Shown: piece by piece, positions 8,081 through 16,724 of the stretch
How positions within the stretch are numbered: the first letter of the stretch is position 1
Layout of the letters: each line of letters opens with the position of its first letter
Source of the DNA: Rufibacter glacialis
Lineage (GTDB): Bacteria; Bacteroidota; Bacteroidia; Cytophagales; Hymenobacteraceae
Reading direction: 5' to 3'
NCBI RefSeq assembly: GCF_008271745.1
Contig: NZ_VKKZ01000010.1
Coordinates: 124,001-188,000, forward strand
DNA length: 64,000 nucleotides
Program-made: the position numbers and the translations under genes
Notes under the pieces: model-generated
Databases searched by the model: none
What the model saw: only the letters and a program-made list of their open reading frames with translations
Told to the model about the DNA's origin: nothing

Positions 8081-8894
8081 GGGCAGTGGGGGTCAGGTGC
8101 TGGGTGTCAGAATAGGGCACAATGCGGAAATTATTAAACCCGTCGCCAATCTCCAAACCAATCTCATTGAGCTGAAGTAAGTCTAAGATAGCCAAAAAGT
8201 TAAAAATCAACCCGATTTTGTCAGGGAAAGCCTCTACCAGGTCAGAGAATTGCAGTATTCCCTGGGCACTTACCCGGCTCTTGATGTAGGTGCGCTGCTG
8301 GTCTATGGTGTAAGGATAGGTAATGACCGTGTGCCTGGGGCGGTTCTGCTCGTCTTCATAGCGCTGCATGGCCTTGTGGAAAGACTGCATGAGGTGGTAC
8401 AGGTTCAGGTCTTTGAGCTCGTACTCCAACTGGTGCTTGGCCGCGATCTTACTTAGTTCGGTGTCAATGTTGCCGCGGTTTTGCTGTTGCAGGCGCACGT
8501 CTTCCAGCAGGCTGAGGTCGCCCAGCACTTCTTTGTACCGCTTGTACTCCAGCAGGTGCTGTACCAGTTCCTGCCGCGGGTCAATCTCATTGCCTTCCTC
8601 ATCTTTCTCAAAACGGGGCAGCAGCATCTTGGCTTTAATCCGCATCAGGGTGGCGGCCGTGAGAATGAACTCGCTGGCTACCTCCATGTTCATGGTTTCC
8701 AACTGCCGGATGTAGCCTACAAAATCATTGGTGATCTTGAAGATGGGAATATCATGGATGTCCAGCTCGTCGCGCTCAATAAAGAAAAGCAACAGGTCAA
8801 AAGGACCCTCAAAGAGCGACAGCTTTATTTCGAAACTCACGGGTGGCGGTACGGCAATGGTTTGGAAGGTAAAATTACGCATAAGTAACGCCAT
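8064..8894 (-). CDS. scpA: Segregation and condensation protein A
   Basis: The 276-residue product has the ScpA signature FEGPFDLLLFFIERDELDIHDIPI at the N-terminus (from about residue 28), then the helical region ILTAATLMRIKAKMLLPR and a C-terminal winged-helix part (ILQFSDLVEAFPDKIGLIFNFLAILDLLQ). ScpA is the kleisin that bridges SMC heads, with ScpB, in chromosome condensation. scpB is not in the window. The start is MALLMRNF at 8894 or MRNF at 8882; both are compatible. It is the first gene of a two-gene minus-strand unit with the flippase-like gene. Confidence 0.93.
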   Translation of the reverse strand: MALLMRNFTFQTIAVPPPVSFEIKLSLFEGPFDLLLFFIERDELDIHDIPIFKITNDFVGYIRQLETMNMEVASEFILTAATLMRIKAKMLLPRFEKDEEGNEIDPRQELVQHLLEYKRYKEVLGDLSLLEDVRLQQQNRGNIDTELSKIAAKHQLEYELKDLNLYHLMQSFHKAMQRYEDEQNRPRHTVITYPYTIDQQRTYIKSRVSAQGILQFSDLVEAFPDKIGLIFNFLAILDLLQLNEIGLEIGDGFNNFRIVPYSDTQHLTPTAHGSES

Positions 8895-9238
8895 CCGCCA
8901 ACGTTTAGCCTGGAAGAACCTGTTTTTGAGGTCTTTTCCAGAAAACAGGTCTATAACCGGGCATTAAATCGTGGTTTGAATAAAATAAAAGGTATTTACG
9001 AAGGGTTATAAGATAACCGATAGTACAAATACTGATTGTTTGGATGGTTGACCTACTAAACAGCGTTTTCTGCATTTTAAATACATGAAGTATAAGATTG
9101 CAGAGGTGGTAAGTGACCAAATACCCAGTACTCAGAAAAAATCCTTAATTTTACCTTTTGACTAGAGGCGGCTGCGTATAAGATGAAAACTTTCATGGCT
9201 TAACGCTGTTGCACCTGTATCCACCCACGAGCACCCCT
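8895..9238. other. Intergenic region between scpA and dxs
   Basis: The 344 bp between two divergent genes show no convincing coding frame. It holds one 36-nt palindromic element at 8922-8957. A TTACCTTTTG stretch at 9151-9160 is one base off the TANNTTTG -7 consensus and could belong to a dxs promoter. Confidence 0.5.
8922..8957. repeat. 36-nt palindromic interspersed element, copy 3
   Basis: GTTTTTGAGGTC...CAGGTCTATAAC. The surrounding ACCTGTTTTT and GAAAACAGGT add a second pairing register. Confidence 0.6.
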
Positions 9239-11155
9239 ATGATCATTGAACCCGGAGAACTGCTGGCCAAGATAAACTCGCCAGCTGATTTGCGCCAACT
9301 GTCTGAAGATCAGTTGTTGCAGGTATGCCAGGAAGTGCGGCAATTCATCATTGACAATGTCTCTATATACGGCGGGCACTTTGGGGCGAGTTTGGGGGTA
9401 GTGGAGATGACCGTGGCCCTGCATTACGTGTTCAACACCCCCTATGACCAATTGGTCTGGGACGTAGGCCACCAAGCCTACGGCCATAAGATCCTGACGG
9501 GCCGCCGCGACCAGTTTCACACCAACCGCAAGCTCAACGGCATCTCTGGTTTCCCTAAAAGAAAAGAGAGCGAGTATGATGCCTTTGGCGTAGGGCATTC
9601 CAGTACGTCTATCTCGGCGGCGCTGGGCATGGCCGTGGCCTCGCAATACAAAAAAGAGCTGGACCGCCACCATATAGCGGTGATAGGGGATGGTTCCATG
9701 ACCGCGGGTATGGCCTTTGAGGCCTTGAACCACGGCGGCGCCACCGATGCGGACCTGCTGGTGGTACTCAATGACAACTGCATGAGCATTGACCCCAACG
9801 TGGGTGCGCTCAAAGAATATTTAACTGATATCACCACCTCCCGCACCTATAACAAAGTGCGTGATGAGATCTGGAACATCCTGGGCAAGATCAGCAAGTT
9901 TGGGCCCAACGCCCAGCAGATCGTGGCCAAGGTGGAAAGCGGCATCAAAGCCACGCTCCTGAAGCAGAGCAACCTGTTTGAGAGCCTGAACTTCCGGTAT
10001 TTCGGGCCTATTGACGGGCATGATGTGAACCACCTGGCCTCGGTGCTCAAAGACCTTAAAAAGATCCCGGGCCCAAAAATTCTGCACTGCGTGACGGTGA
10101 AAGGCAAGGGCTTCGCGTTGGCAGAGAAAGAACAGACCAAGTGGCATGCTCCCGGCTTGTTTGACAAAGTCACCGGTGAGATCTACAAAGTACACCATAC
10201 CACTCCCCAGCCACCTAAGTACCAGGAGGTCTTTGGGCATACCTTGTTGGAAATGGCCCAGCAGAATGAGAAAATTATGGGCGTGACCCCGGCCATGCCG
10301 AGCGGTTCTTCCATGAACATCATGATGGCGGCCATGCCAGACAGAGCGCTGGATGTAGGAATCGCCGAACAGCACGCCGTTACCTTCTCGGCGGGTTTGG
10401 CCACGCAAGGGCTGGTGCCGTTCTGCAACATCTACTCCAGTTTTATGCAGCGCGCCTATGACCAGGTAGTGCATGATGTGTGCCTCCAGAACCTGCACGT
10501 GGTGTTCTGCTTAGACCGCGCTGGTTTTGCGGGCGAAGACGGACAAACCCACCATGGATCTTATGACCTGGCCTACATGCGCTGTCTGCCTAACATGGTG
10601 GTCTCTGCCCCCATGAATGAGCAGGAACTGCGCAACCTCATGTATACGGCCAGCCAAGACGGCATGGGGCCCTTCACCATCCGCTATCCGCGGGGTGCCG
10701 GTGTCATGCCGGAGTGGCGCACTCCCCTGGAGCTTATTGAAGTAGGCAAAGGACGTACCGTGCAGGAGGGCGAAGAAGTAGCAATCCTTACTATTGGCCA
10801 CATTGGCAACTATGCCGTGGAGGTATGCCAGAACCTGAAACTAGATGGTCTGCGGCCCGGGCACTACGACATGCGGTTCGCTAAGCCCTTAGACGAGCAA
10901 TTGCTGCACCAGATTTTCCAGCGCTATGACAAGGTGCTCACCGTAGAAGATGGCTGCCTGCAAGGCGGTTTCGGGAGCGCGGTGCTGGAGTTCATGGCTG
11001 ATCACGGCTACCAGGCCCAGGTGAAACGGCTTGGCATTCCAGACACCATTGTAGAGCACGGCTCGCAGAAAGAACTGCACCGCCTCTGCGGCTTTGACAC
11101 AGCAGGCATTGAACTAGCCGTCCGTGAGCTGATGGATGTGCACGTGCGGGTGTAA
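9239..11155 (+). CDS. dxs: 1-deoxy-D-xylulose-5-phosphate synthase
   Basis: The 638-residue protein has the complete DXS layout. The thiamine-diphosphate motif GDGSMTAG begins at residue 150 and its NDN partner lies at 179-181. GASLGVVEMTVALHYVF and WDVGHQAYGHK are near the N-terminus. DVGIAEQHAVTFSAGLA and DRAGFAGEDGQTHHG are in the pyrimidine domain, and a transketolase C-terminal domain closes the protein. It condenses pyruvate and glyceraldehyde-3-phosphate to DXP, the first step of the MEP isoprenoid pathway. The ATG at 9239 is chosen over an in-frame TTG at 9209. It is transcribed alone and followed by a perfect palindrome. Confidence 0.97.
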   Translation: MIIEPGELLAKINSPADLRQLSEDQLLQVCQEVRQFIIDNVSIYGGHFGASLGVVEMTVALHYVFNTPYDQLVWDVGHQAYGHKILTGRRDQFHTNRKLNGISGFPKRKESEYDAFGVGHSSTSISAALGMAVASQYKKELDRHHIAVIGDGSMTAGMAFEALNHGGATDADLLVVLNDNCMSIDPNVGALKEYLTDITTSRTYNKVRDEIWNILGKISKFGPNAQQIVAKVESGIKATLLKQSNLFESLNFRYFGPIDGHDVNHLASVLKDLKKIPGPKILHCVTVKGKGFALAEKEQTKWHAPGLFDKVTGEIYKVHHTTPQPPKYQEVFGHTLLEMAQQNEKIMGVTPAMPSGSSMNIMMAAMPDRALDVGIAEQHAVTFSAGLATQGLVPFCNIYSSFMQRAYDQVVHDVCLQNLHVVFCLDRAGFAGEDGQTHHGSYDLAYMRCLPNMVVSAPMNEQELRNLMYTASQDGMGPFTIRYPRGAGVMPEWRTPLELIEVGKGRTVQEGEEVAILTIGHIGNYAVEVCQNLKLDGLRPGHYDMRFAKPLDEQLLHQIFQRYDKVLTVEDGCLQGGFGSAVLEFMADHGYQAQVKRLGIPDTIVEHGSQKELHRLCGFDTAGIELAVRELMDVHVRV

Positions 11156-11181
11156 GCCCTCTTCAGGAACCAGTATTGAGC

Positions 11182-11218
11182 AGACCTCACAGGTTTTAAA
11201 ACCTGTGAGGTCTTTTCG
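11182..11218. terminator. Perfect palindrome acting as dxs terminator
   Basis: GACCTCACAGGTTTT (11183-11197) and AAAACCTGTGAGGTC (11198-11212) are exact reverse complements with no spacer, then TTTTCG. The perfect self-complementarity suggests a mobile or repetitive palindrome recruited as terminator. Confidence 0.75.
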
Positions 11219-11253
11219 TTTTCAACCCGTTTCAAAGAAAGTAGCCTGAAAAC
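11218..11253. repeat. 36-nt palindromic interspersed element, copy 4
   Basis: GTTTTCAACCCG...AGCCTGAAAAC. Perfect outer arms extend to 12 bp (11213-11224 with 11247-11258). Confidence 0.65.
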
Positions 11254-11565
11254 GAAAAGTGACCGTCGTTGGAGATGTGCAATACGCATTCCGTCCTCCT
11301 TTGAAGGCAAGGCCGTTAAGTTCTAAAAAATATAGGTGGTTCAAGTTTCTAACTTAGACCTACCATGACCTGAAGTTTGCTAATCAGTGAGGCGAAAGCC
11401 TCAACCTATACAAGAATGGTAATGAACTTCACCCCAGTTTAAGCCTTCAAAGGGGGACGTAACAGAAGAGCTTAGTACCCCTGCTTCCAAGCGCATTGCC
11501 AGCCAAGCAGCCAACCCCTAGGGAATAAATGCCTATCTTCAAGTCCTAAGACCCCATTCCCTCTC

Positions 11566-11874
11566 ATGATCACACCTACTTTGCCCTTACAGGAAAAACT
11601 CAGGATTTTTGCCGGCTCCCTGCTTTTAACGGTCACCATCTACCTTATCATTGATCTGTATGTGCCCGCCAAAATGTTTTTCAGCGGAAATGCCATGTCG
11701 TTTTCTGAACTGTTGGCCCACGTGCAAATGCACAAGAAAGCTCCCTTCATTGCCTTGATCACCTTCTTGATGGCCAGAACCACCATCAAAAAACGGACGA
11801 AGGCTCTAGCCGAAAGTCAGCAAGTAGGGCAGGGGCCGGAGGAGGCAAGTCAGGTAGCGGAGAAACAGGCCTAG
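11566..11874 (+). CDS. Hypothetical membrane protein, 102 residues
   Basis: The family is not recognised. One clear membrane helix (IFAGSLLLTVTIYLIIDLYV, about residues 14-33) and a second weaker hydrophobic segment (APFIALITFLMA, about 59-70) are visible. A short, charged, Glu/Gln-rich tail follows. Codon use and GC content match the neighbours, which supports a real gene. It stops 49 bp before an alpha/beta hydrolase gene in the same direction, and a 36-nt palindromic element begins just after its stop. Function cannot be given. Confidence 0.6.
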   Translation: MITPTLPLQEKLRIFAGSLLLTVTIYLIIDLYVPAKMFFSGNAMSFSELLAHVQMHKKAPFIALITFLMARTTIKKRTKALAESQQVGQGPEEASQVAEKQA

Positions 11875-11876
11875 CT

Positions 11877-11912
11877 GTTCTGGGGCTCTTTTCCGTAAAA
11901 CAGCTAAAAATC
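11877..11912. repeat. 36-nt palindromic interspersed element, copy 5
   Basis: GTTCTGGGGCTC...CAGCTAAAAATC, immediately after the stop codon of the small membrane protein. Confidence 0.55.
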
Positions 11913-11923
11913 ACCCTACTCGT

Positions 11924-12739
11924 ATGAATTCTACTGCCCTTGCCTATACAGAGGCCGGTTCCGGCCCCGTGATTGTCTTTCTCCATGGTTTCTGCGAAAG
12001 CAAAGACGTCTGGACTGATTTCACCAAGCCGCTGGAGCACCAGTTCCGGATTATTGCCTTTGACTTACCAGGCCACGGGGAAAGCCCCCTGCCTTCAGAC
12101 TTCTCCATGGAAAGCCAGGCCCGGCAGGTGCAGGAAGCCTTGCAGGACCTGAAGGTAGAGAAATGCCTCTTGGTGGGGCACTCCATGGGTGGATACGTGG
12201 CTTTGGCTCTGGCTGAGTCGTTTCCTGATCAGCTGTATGGCCTGTGTCTGTTCCACTCCAGCGCTTTGCCAGACACCCAGGAGAAGCAGGAAAGCCGGGA
12301 CAAAACCGCCGCCTTCGTGCAGAAGCACGGCCTAGATAAGTTCATGGAGACATTCGTTTCCCCGCTCTTTGCCGAAAGCAACCGGGAATCCAGTAAGGAA
12401 GCCATCCAAAAAATGCAGGAAATCGGCAAAGCCACCCCGGTGGAAACTGTGCTGGGCTGTCTGGGCGCCATGCGGGACCGGCCAGACAGAACGGAAGTGT
12501 TGAAGACTACCGTCCTTCCGGTTTTCTTCCTGGCAGGCAAAGAAGACCCGGCAGTGCCCTTAGAGGCCATTCTGCAGCAGTGCCACCTACCCGAGAACAG
12601 CATGACGTATTTCCTGGGGCACGTGGGGCACATGGGCATGTTTGAGAACCCCGCCCTCACCCGCCAGGCTCTGCTTAAATTCGCGGAGACTTTGGTGCCG
12701 ACCAATACCCAACGCTACCGGAACGCCGGCTCCTTTTAA
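11924..12739 (+). CDS. Alpha/beta-fold hydrolase
   Basis: The 271-residue protein carries the oxyanion-hole motif HGFC (21-24) and the nucleophile elbow GHSMGG with Ser87. Acid Asp208 lies in AGKEDPAVP and the catalytic His is in GHMGMFE (about 236). No signal peptide is present, so it is cytoplasmic. The lid region (110-190) is Gln/Lys-rich and does not reveal the substrate. It resembles the MhpC/BioH-like esterase group, but no specific activity can be assigned. A long perfect hairpin follows the stop. Confidence 0.88.
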   Translation: MNSTALAYTEAGSGPVIVFLHGFCESKDVWTDFTKPLEHQFRIIAFDLPGHGESPLPSDFSMESQARQVQEALQDLKVEKCLLVGHSMGGYVALALAESFPDQLYGLCLFHSSALPDTQEKQESRDKTAAFVQKHGLDKFMETFVSPLFAESNRESSKEAIQKMQEIGKATPVETVLGCLGAMRDRPDRTEVLKTTVLPVFFLAGKEDPAVPLEAILQQCHLPENSMTYFLGHVGHMGMFENPALTRQALLKFAETLVPTNTQRYRNAGSF

Positions 12740-12762
12740 TTCACCACTGCCATCCTACTTGG

Positions 12763-12812
12763 AAGCGCCGTTTAGGGGCTGTTTTGCTCAAAACAGCCCC
12801 TAAACGGCGCTT
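12763..12812. terminator. 23-bp perfect hairpin, terminator-like, containing 36-nt element copy 6
   Basis: The arms at 12763-12785 and 12790-12812 are perfect reverse complements around GCTC. The inner 36 nt (12770-12805, GTTTAGGGGC...CCCCTAAAC) belong to the dispersed palindromic family. It lies between the hydrolase and the BNR-repeat gene. Confidence 0.8.
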
Positions 12813-12949
12813 CTGTTTCAGAGGCAGACAGATTTCCATTTACCTGTGAGACAAAACCGAACGGTTGTTTCATTAACTCCCGTTTTTCCTCTATTTTCAG
12901 AGTTCAAAACCATACCCAATCCAGAACAAAACTACTTCCTGTGCGCCTT

Positions 12950-15886
12950 ATGCTACGCAAACCCTTGTACCCACTCATGCTCCTGGGGCTTTTGAGCCTT
13001 CCGGCGGTGGCCCAGAAAAACAAAGAGAAACAACCCCCGGCTACTTCGGCCAAAGCCCGCATGCAAGGCTATGAGCAGCGGTTGCAGTTGCAGAAGAACT
13101 CACTGGTGAGCAACCTGCCTTTCCGTAATGTGGGGCCCACCGTGATGAGCGGCCGCGTGGTAGACGTAGACGTGAACCCGGCAGACCCTACCCAGTTCTA
13201 CGTGGCCTACGCCTCCGGCGGATTGTGGCGCACCACCAACAACGGCATCTCCTTTGAACCTCTCTTTGACCGCGAAACCGTTATCACCATCGGGGACATC
13301 AGCGTAGACTGGAAAACGAACACCATCTGGGTAGGCACCGGGGAGTCCAACTCCAGCCGCTCTTCTTACTCGGGGGTAGGGATTTATAAAAGCACTGATG
13401 GTGGTAAGACCTGGCAGCACAAAGGCCTGCCGGAAAGCCATCACATCGGCCGGATCATCCAGCATCCCACTGACCCTAATACCGCCTGGGTGGCGGCGCT
13501 GGGGCATTTGTACTCGCCCAACCCGGAACGCGGCGTCTACAAAACTACTGATGGCGGCACCACCTGGAAGCATGTCCTGAAAGGCGGCAACGACAATACC
13601 GGGGCGGTAGACTTAGTCGTAGACCCCTCTAACCCCAACACCTTGTACGCCAGCATGTGGCACCGCGAGCGCAGGGCCTGGAACTTTGTGGAAGGCGGCA
13701 GCACCTCTGGGGTGTTCAAAAGCACCGATGGCGGCAACACCTGGCAGCGCGTCACGGGCGGTACCAGCGGGTTTCCGGCCAGTGAAGGCATCGGGCGGAT
13801 TGGCCTGAGCATCTTCCCGCAGAACCCCAACATCCTCTATGCCAGCGTTGACAACCAAGACCTGCGCAAAGACGTGAAACCGGCGGTGGCTTCGGGCAAC
13901 AGGCTGCGCAAAGAACAGTTCAAGGATTTCACCAAGGAAGACCTACTGAAGATGGACGATGCCGCGCTCAACACGTTTCTGGAGGAAAACAACTTCCCGC
14001 GCCAGTACACGGCCAAGACGGTGAAGGAAATGGTGAGCTCAGAGAAAATCAGGCCGGTGGCGTTGTCAGACTTTTTGGTAGATGCCAATTCCCTGATGAT
14101 CGAAACCCCGGTGACGGGCGCGCAGGTCTACCGCTCAGACGATGCCGGCAAGACCTGGAAGAAAACCCATGAAGGCTACCTGGATGACCTGTACTATACC
14201 TATGGCTATTATTTCGGGGTGATACGGGTGTCACCGCTGAACCCGAACCACGTGTACGTGTTGGGCGTGCCTTTGCTTAAATCTGAGGACGGCGGCAAGA
14301 CCTGGAAGGAGATCGGGGGCGATAACGTGCACTCAGACCACCAAGACCTGTGGGTGAGTCCTTCCAAGCCCGGGCACCTGGTGAACGGCAACGACGGGGG
14401 CATCAACATCACCTATGACGACGGCAAGACCTGGTTCAAAGCCAATACCCCGGCGGTGGGGCAGTTCTACTCCGTGGCCGTAGACATGGCGCAGCCTTAC
14501 CACGTGTATGGTGGCCTGCAGGACAACGGCGTGTGGGGCGGACCCAGCACCTACCAGGCCAGCTACGCCTGGACCGACAACGGACGGTACCCGTACCAAC
14601 GCCTGGGCGGCGGAGACGGCATGATGGTGCAGGTAGACTACCGTGATAACAACACCGTGTACACTGGCTCGCAGTACGGCGCGTATTTCCGCCTGAACAA
14701 AGCTACCGGCCAGCGCCTCTCTATCCAACCCAAGCACCAGTTGGGCGAGCACCCGCTTCGGTTCAACTGGGAAAGCCCCATTCTGCTGTCGCGCCACAAC
14801 CAGGACGTGCTGTACTTCGGGTCCAACAAATTCCACCGTTCCCTGAACAAAGGCGAGAACATGGAGGCACTTTCCGGAGATTTGACCAAAGGGGGCCGTA
14901 AAGGCGACGTGGGCTACGGCACGCTGACCGCCATTGAGGAATCGCCTAAGAGGTTTGGCCTGCTGTACACCGGTTCAGACGATGGCCTCATCCACGTAAG
15001 CCGTGACGGAGGCTACACCTGGACCAAGATCTCAGACAAGCTGCCACAGGACATGTGGATCAGTGGTCTGGCTGCCTCGGCGGAAAACGAAGGCACGGTC
15101 TACGCTACCTTGAACGGCTACCGCTGGGATGATTTCACGCCTTACCTGTATGTGTCGCAGGACTACGGCAAGACCTGGAAGCAAATAGGCAAGGATTTGC
15201 CAAAAGAGCCGCTAAACGTGGTGAGGGAAGACCCCAAGAATACGAGCATATTGTATGTAGGCTCAGATAACGGGCTGTATGTGTCGTTAGACAAAGGCCA
15301 GACCTTCCAGGCGTTGGGTGGTGACGTGTTGCCGTCGGTGGCGGTGCATGACCTGGCCATCCATCCCCGGGAGAATGACCTGGTGGTGGGTACCCACGGC
15401 CGGTCTATCTACATTGGCAACGTGGCGCATTTGCAGCAACTCACGCCAGAGGTGCAGAAGAAAAGCCTCCACACTTTCCAGATTTCCGCTCCTCAGTATT
15501 CTGAGCGCTGGGGCCAGCGGTTTGGCGCCTGGAACGAGCCTTTCTCGCCAACGTTGACCATTCCTTATTTCGTGAATACCGCAGGAACGGCCACCGTACG
15601 CGTGAAAACCGACAAAGGGCAGGTGCTGAAGGAGCTGAAAGACCAGAGCGAACGCGGCCTCAACTACGTAGCCTATGACCTTACCTTAGATCCACTGAAC
15701 ACCGGCGCCTATGAGCAGGCCTTGAACGAGGGCCGCAAAGCCGGTGACCCCGTGAAAGTGACCCCCGCCGCTAACCAGCAGTTGTACCTGCGCCCAGGTA
15801 AATACGTGGTTGAGGTGGAGGCCAACGGCAACAAGACCTCGCAGGAATTCACCTTGCGGGTCCCGGAACGCCGGGTGAGAGAATAA
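12950..15886 (+). CDS. Secreted BNR/VPS10-type beta-propeller protein (WD40/YVTN/BNR-like repeats)
   Basis: The 978-residue protein has an N-terminal signal peptide (MLRKPLYPLMLLGLLSLPAVAQ). It carries many sialidase-type Asp-box repeats of the form S-x-D-x-G-x-T-W (STDGGKTW, TTDGGTTW, STDGGNTW, SDDAGKTW, SEDGGKTW, SRDGGYTW, SQDYGKTW), forming two large propellers as in VPS10/sortilin-like domains. A short beta-rich C-terminal region (about 840-978) follows, with no obvious type IX sorting signal. Proteins of this type are usually annotated as glycosyl hydrolases, but no catalytic residues can be recognised, so binding or scaffolding is equally likely. The ATG at 12950 is preferred over the GTG at 12941 because it begins the signal peptide. 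Confidence 0.85.
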   Translation: MLRKPLYPLMLLGLLSLPAVAQKNKEKQPPATSAKARMQGYEQRLQLQKNSLVSNLPFRNVGPTVMSGRVVDVDVNPADPTQFYVAYASGGLWRTTNNGISFEPLFDRETVITIGDISVDWKTNTIWVGTGESNSSRSSYSGVGIYKSTDGGKTWQHKGLPESHHIGRIIQHPTDPNTAWVAALGHLYSPNPERGVYKTTDGGTTWKHVLKGGNDNTGAVDLVVDPSNPNTLYASMWHRERRAWNFVEGGSTSGVFKSTDGGNTWQRVTGGTSGFPASEGIGRIGLSIFPQNPNILYASVDNQDLRKDVKPAVASGNRLRKEQFKDFTKEDLLKMDDAALNTFLEENNFPRQYTAKTVKEMVSSEKIRPVALSDFLVDANSLMIETPVTGAQVYRSDDAGKTWKKTHEGYLDDLYYTYGYYFGVIRVSPLNPNHVYVLGVPLLKSEDGGKTWKEIGGDNVHSDHQDLWVSPSKPGHLVNGNDGGINITYDDGKTWFKANTPAVGQFYSVAVDMAQPYHVYGGLQDNGVWGGPSTYQASYAWTDNGRYPYQRLGGGDGMMVQVDYRDNNTVYTGSQYGAYFRLNKATGQRLSIQPKHQLGEHPLRFNWESPILLSRHNQDVLYFGSNKFHRSLNKGENMEALSGDLTKGGRKGDVGYGTLTAIEESPKRFGLLYTGSDDGLIHVSRDGGYTWTKISDKLPQDMWISGLAASAENEGTVYATLNGYRWDDFTPYLYVSQDYGKTWKQIGKDLPKEPLNVVREDPKNTSILYVGSDNGLYVSLDKGQTFQALGGDVLPSVAVHDLAIHPRENDLVVGTHGRSIYIGNVAHLQQLTPEVQKKSLHTFQISAPQYSERWGQRFGAWNEPFSPTLTIPYFVNTAGTATVRVKTDKGQVLKELKDQSERGLNYVAYDLTLDPLNTGAYEQALNEGRKAGDPVKVTPAANQQLYLRPGKYVVEVEANGNKTSQEFTLRVPERRVRE

Positions 15887-15905
15887 CCCTCTTCCAGTTT
15901 GAACC

Positions 15906-15960
15906 AAGACTCCCGTTTCAGGCCTGTTTTTCAGAAAGCAGGCTTGGAACGGGAGTCTTT
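15906..15960. terminator. Hairpin terminator containing 36-nt element copy 7
   Basis: The outer arms AAGACTCCCGTT (15906-15917) and AACGGGAGTCTT (15948-15959) are perfect. The inner 36 nt (15915-15950, GTTTCAGGCCTG...GGCTTGGAAC) match the palindromic family. A T-run follows. Confidence 0.8.
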
Positions 15961-15995
15961 GCTTTAAGGCGTGTATGGTGCCGTCAGGAGCGGTT

Positions 15996-16433
15996 CTACT
16001 CTTCAGAAGAAGCTGGATAATCGTCTGGTGACAGGAAATGCTCTTTGATCAAATGAAGTGCATCTGTCTGGGTGAGGGGCTTGGAAAGGTGTCCGTCCAC
16101 GTCGGGGAATTCTTTGAGCCGGTGCAGGTCATAGAAACTGGCCGAGGACGACAAGGCAAACAACTTCTTCGCCTTCCGCTCTGGCGCCAGGTGCTGGTAG
16201 CGCTCCAGAAAGTCAAAGCCGTCCATCACAGACATTTTGATGTCTACCAGAATCAGGTCCAGGGGCAGATCTGCCTGCAGATGTTCTGGGCTGCTCAGGT
16301 AGGTGAGAGCCGCCTGTCCATCGGTCACCACATCAATCTGGCGCGTGATCTCGGCTTTGTTGAGCACGCGTTTGTTCATGTAGTTGGTAATGTCGTCATC
16401 GTCAATGAGCAAGACACGGTTTATTTTTTCCAT
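15996..16433 (-). CDS. Orphan single-domain response regulator
   Basis: The 145-residue CheY-like receiver has the acidic cluster DDDD (11-14), phospho-acceptor Asp64 in ILVDIKMSVMDG, and the conserved Lys118 in LSKPL. The usual Pro of the MPVMDG loop is Ser here. No output domain follows, so it signals by protein contact or as part of a phosphorelay. No histidine kinase gene adjoins it, and the partner is unknown. It is transcribed toward the BNR-gene terminator and diverges from the lipoprotein gene at 16725. Confidence 0.9.
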   Translation of the reverse strand: MEKINRVLLIDDDDITNYMNKRVLNKAEITRQIDVVTDGQAALTYLSSPEHLQADLPLDLILVDIKMSVMDGFDFLERYQHLAPERKAKKLFALSSSASFYDLHRLKEFPDVDGHLSKPLTQTDALHLIKEHFLSPDDYPASSEE

Positions 16434-16547
16434 GGGCGAAGCACGTTGTTTCCGGTAAAATCACAGTATACGCAAAATAGTGAGCATTAGGGAAGATTTT
16501 CCCGGTGCAGGCTCTTTCCGTTTGAAATCTGGATCTAGCCCGAATAT

Positions 16548-16583
16548 GTTTTGAACAGGTTTTCAGGGAATTGGCCTCTAAAC
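16548..16583. repeat. 36-nt palindromic interspersed element, copy 8 (degenerate)
   Basis: GTTTTGAACAGG...GGCCTCTAAAC. The ends and length fit but the internal pairing is weak. Confidence 0.45.
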
Positions 16584-16724
16584 GTAACCGTAGGCGCCGC
16601 CTAGCCGTGTGTAAGGACAGAAAACCCGATAAATGCATTTTCCCTGTGGAGAAGCAAACGAAAAGGAGTATCTTCCAGACGATAAACCGGGAAACCGCGC
16701 GTTTGATTAACTATTGACAATTCC

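Larger units (their letters stand above)
11156..11565. other. Intergenic region after dxs
   Basis: Of 410 bp without a gene, the first 100 hold the dxs terminator palindrome and one 36-nt element. I see nothing recognisable in 11260-11565; no frame there has coding character. Confidence 0.5.

Noticed and set aside
7043..8137. Long plus-strand open frame (364 codons) opposite the flippase-like and scpA genes
   Set aside because: It is antisense to two well-supported genes, rich in His/Gln/Arg and without any recognisable domain, as expected from GC-rich codon shadowing.
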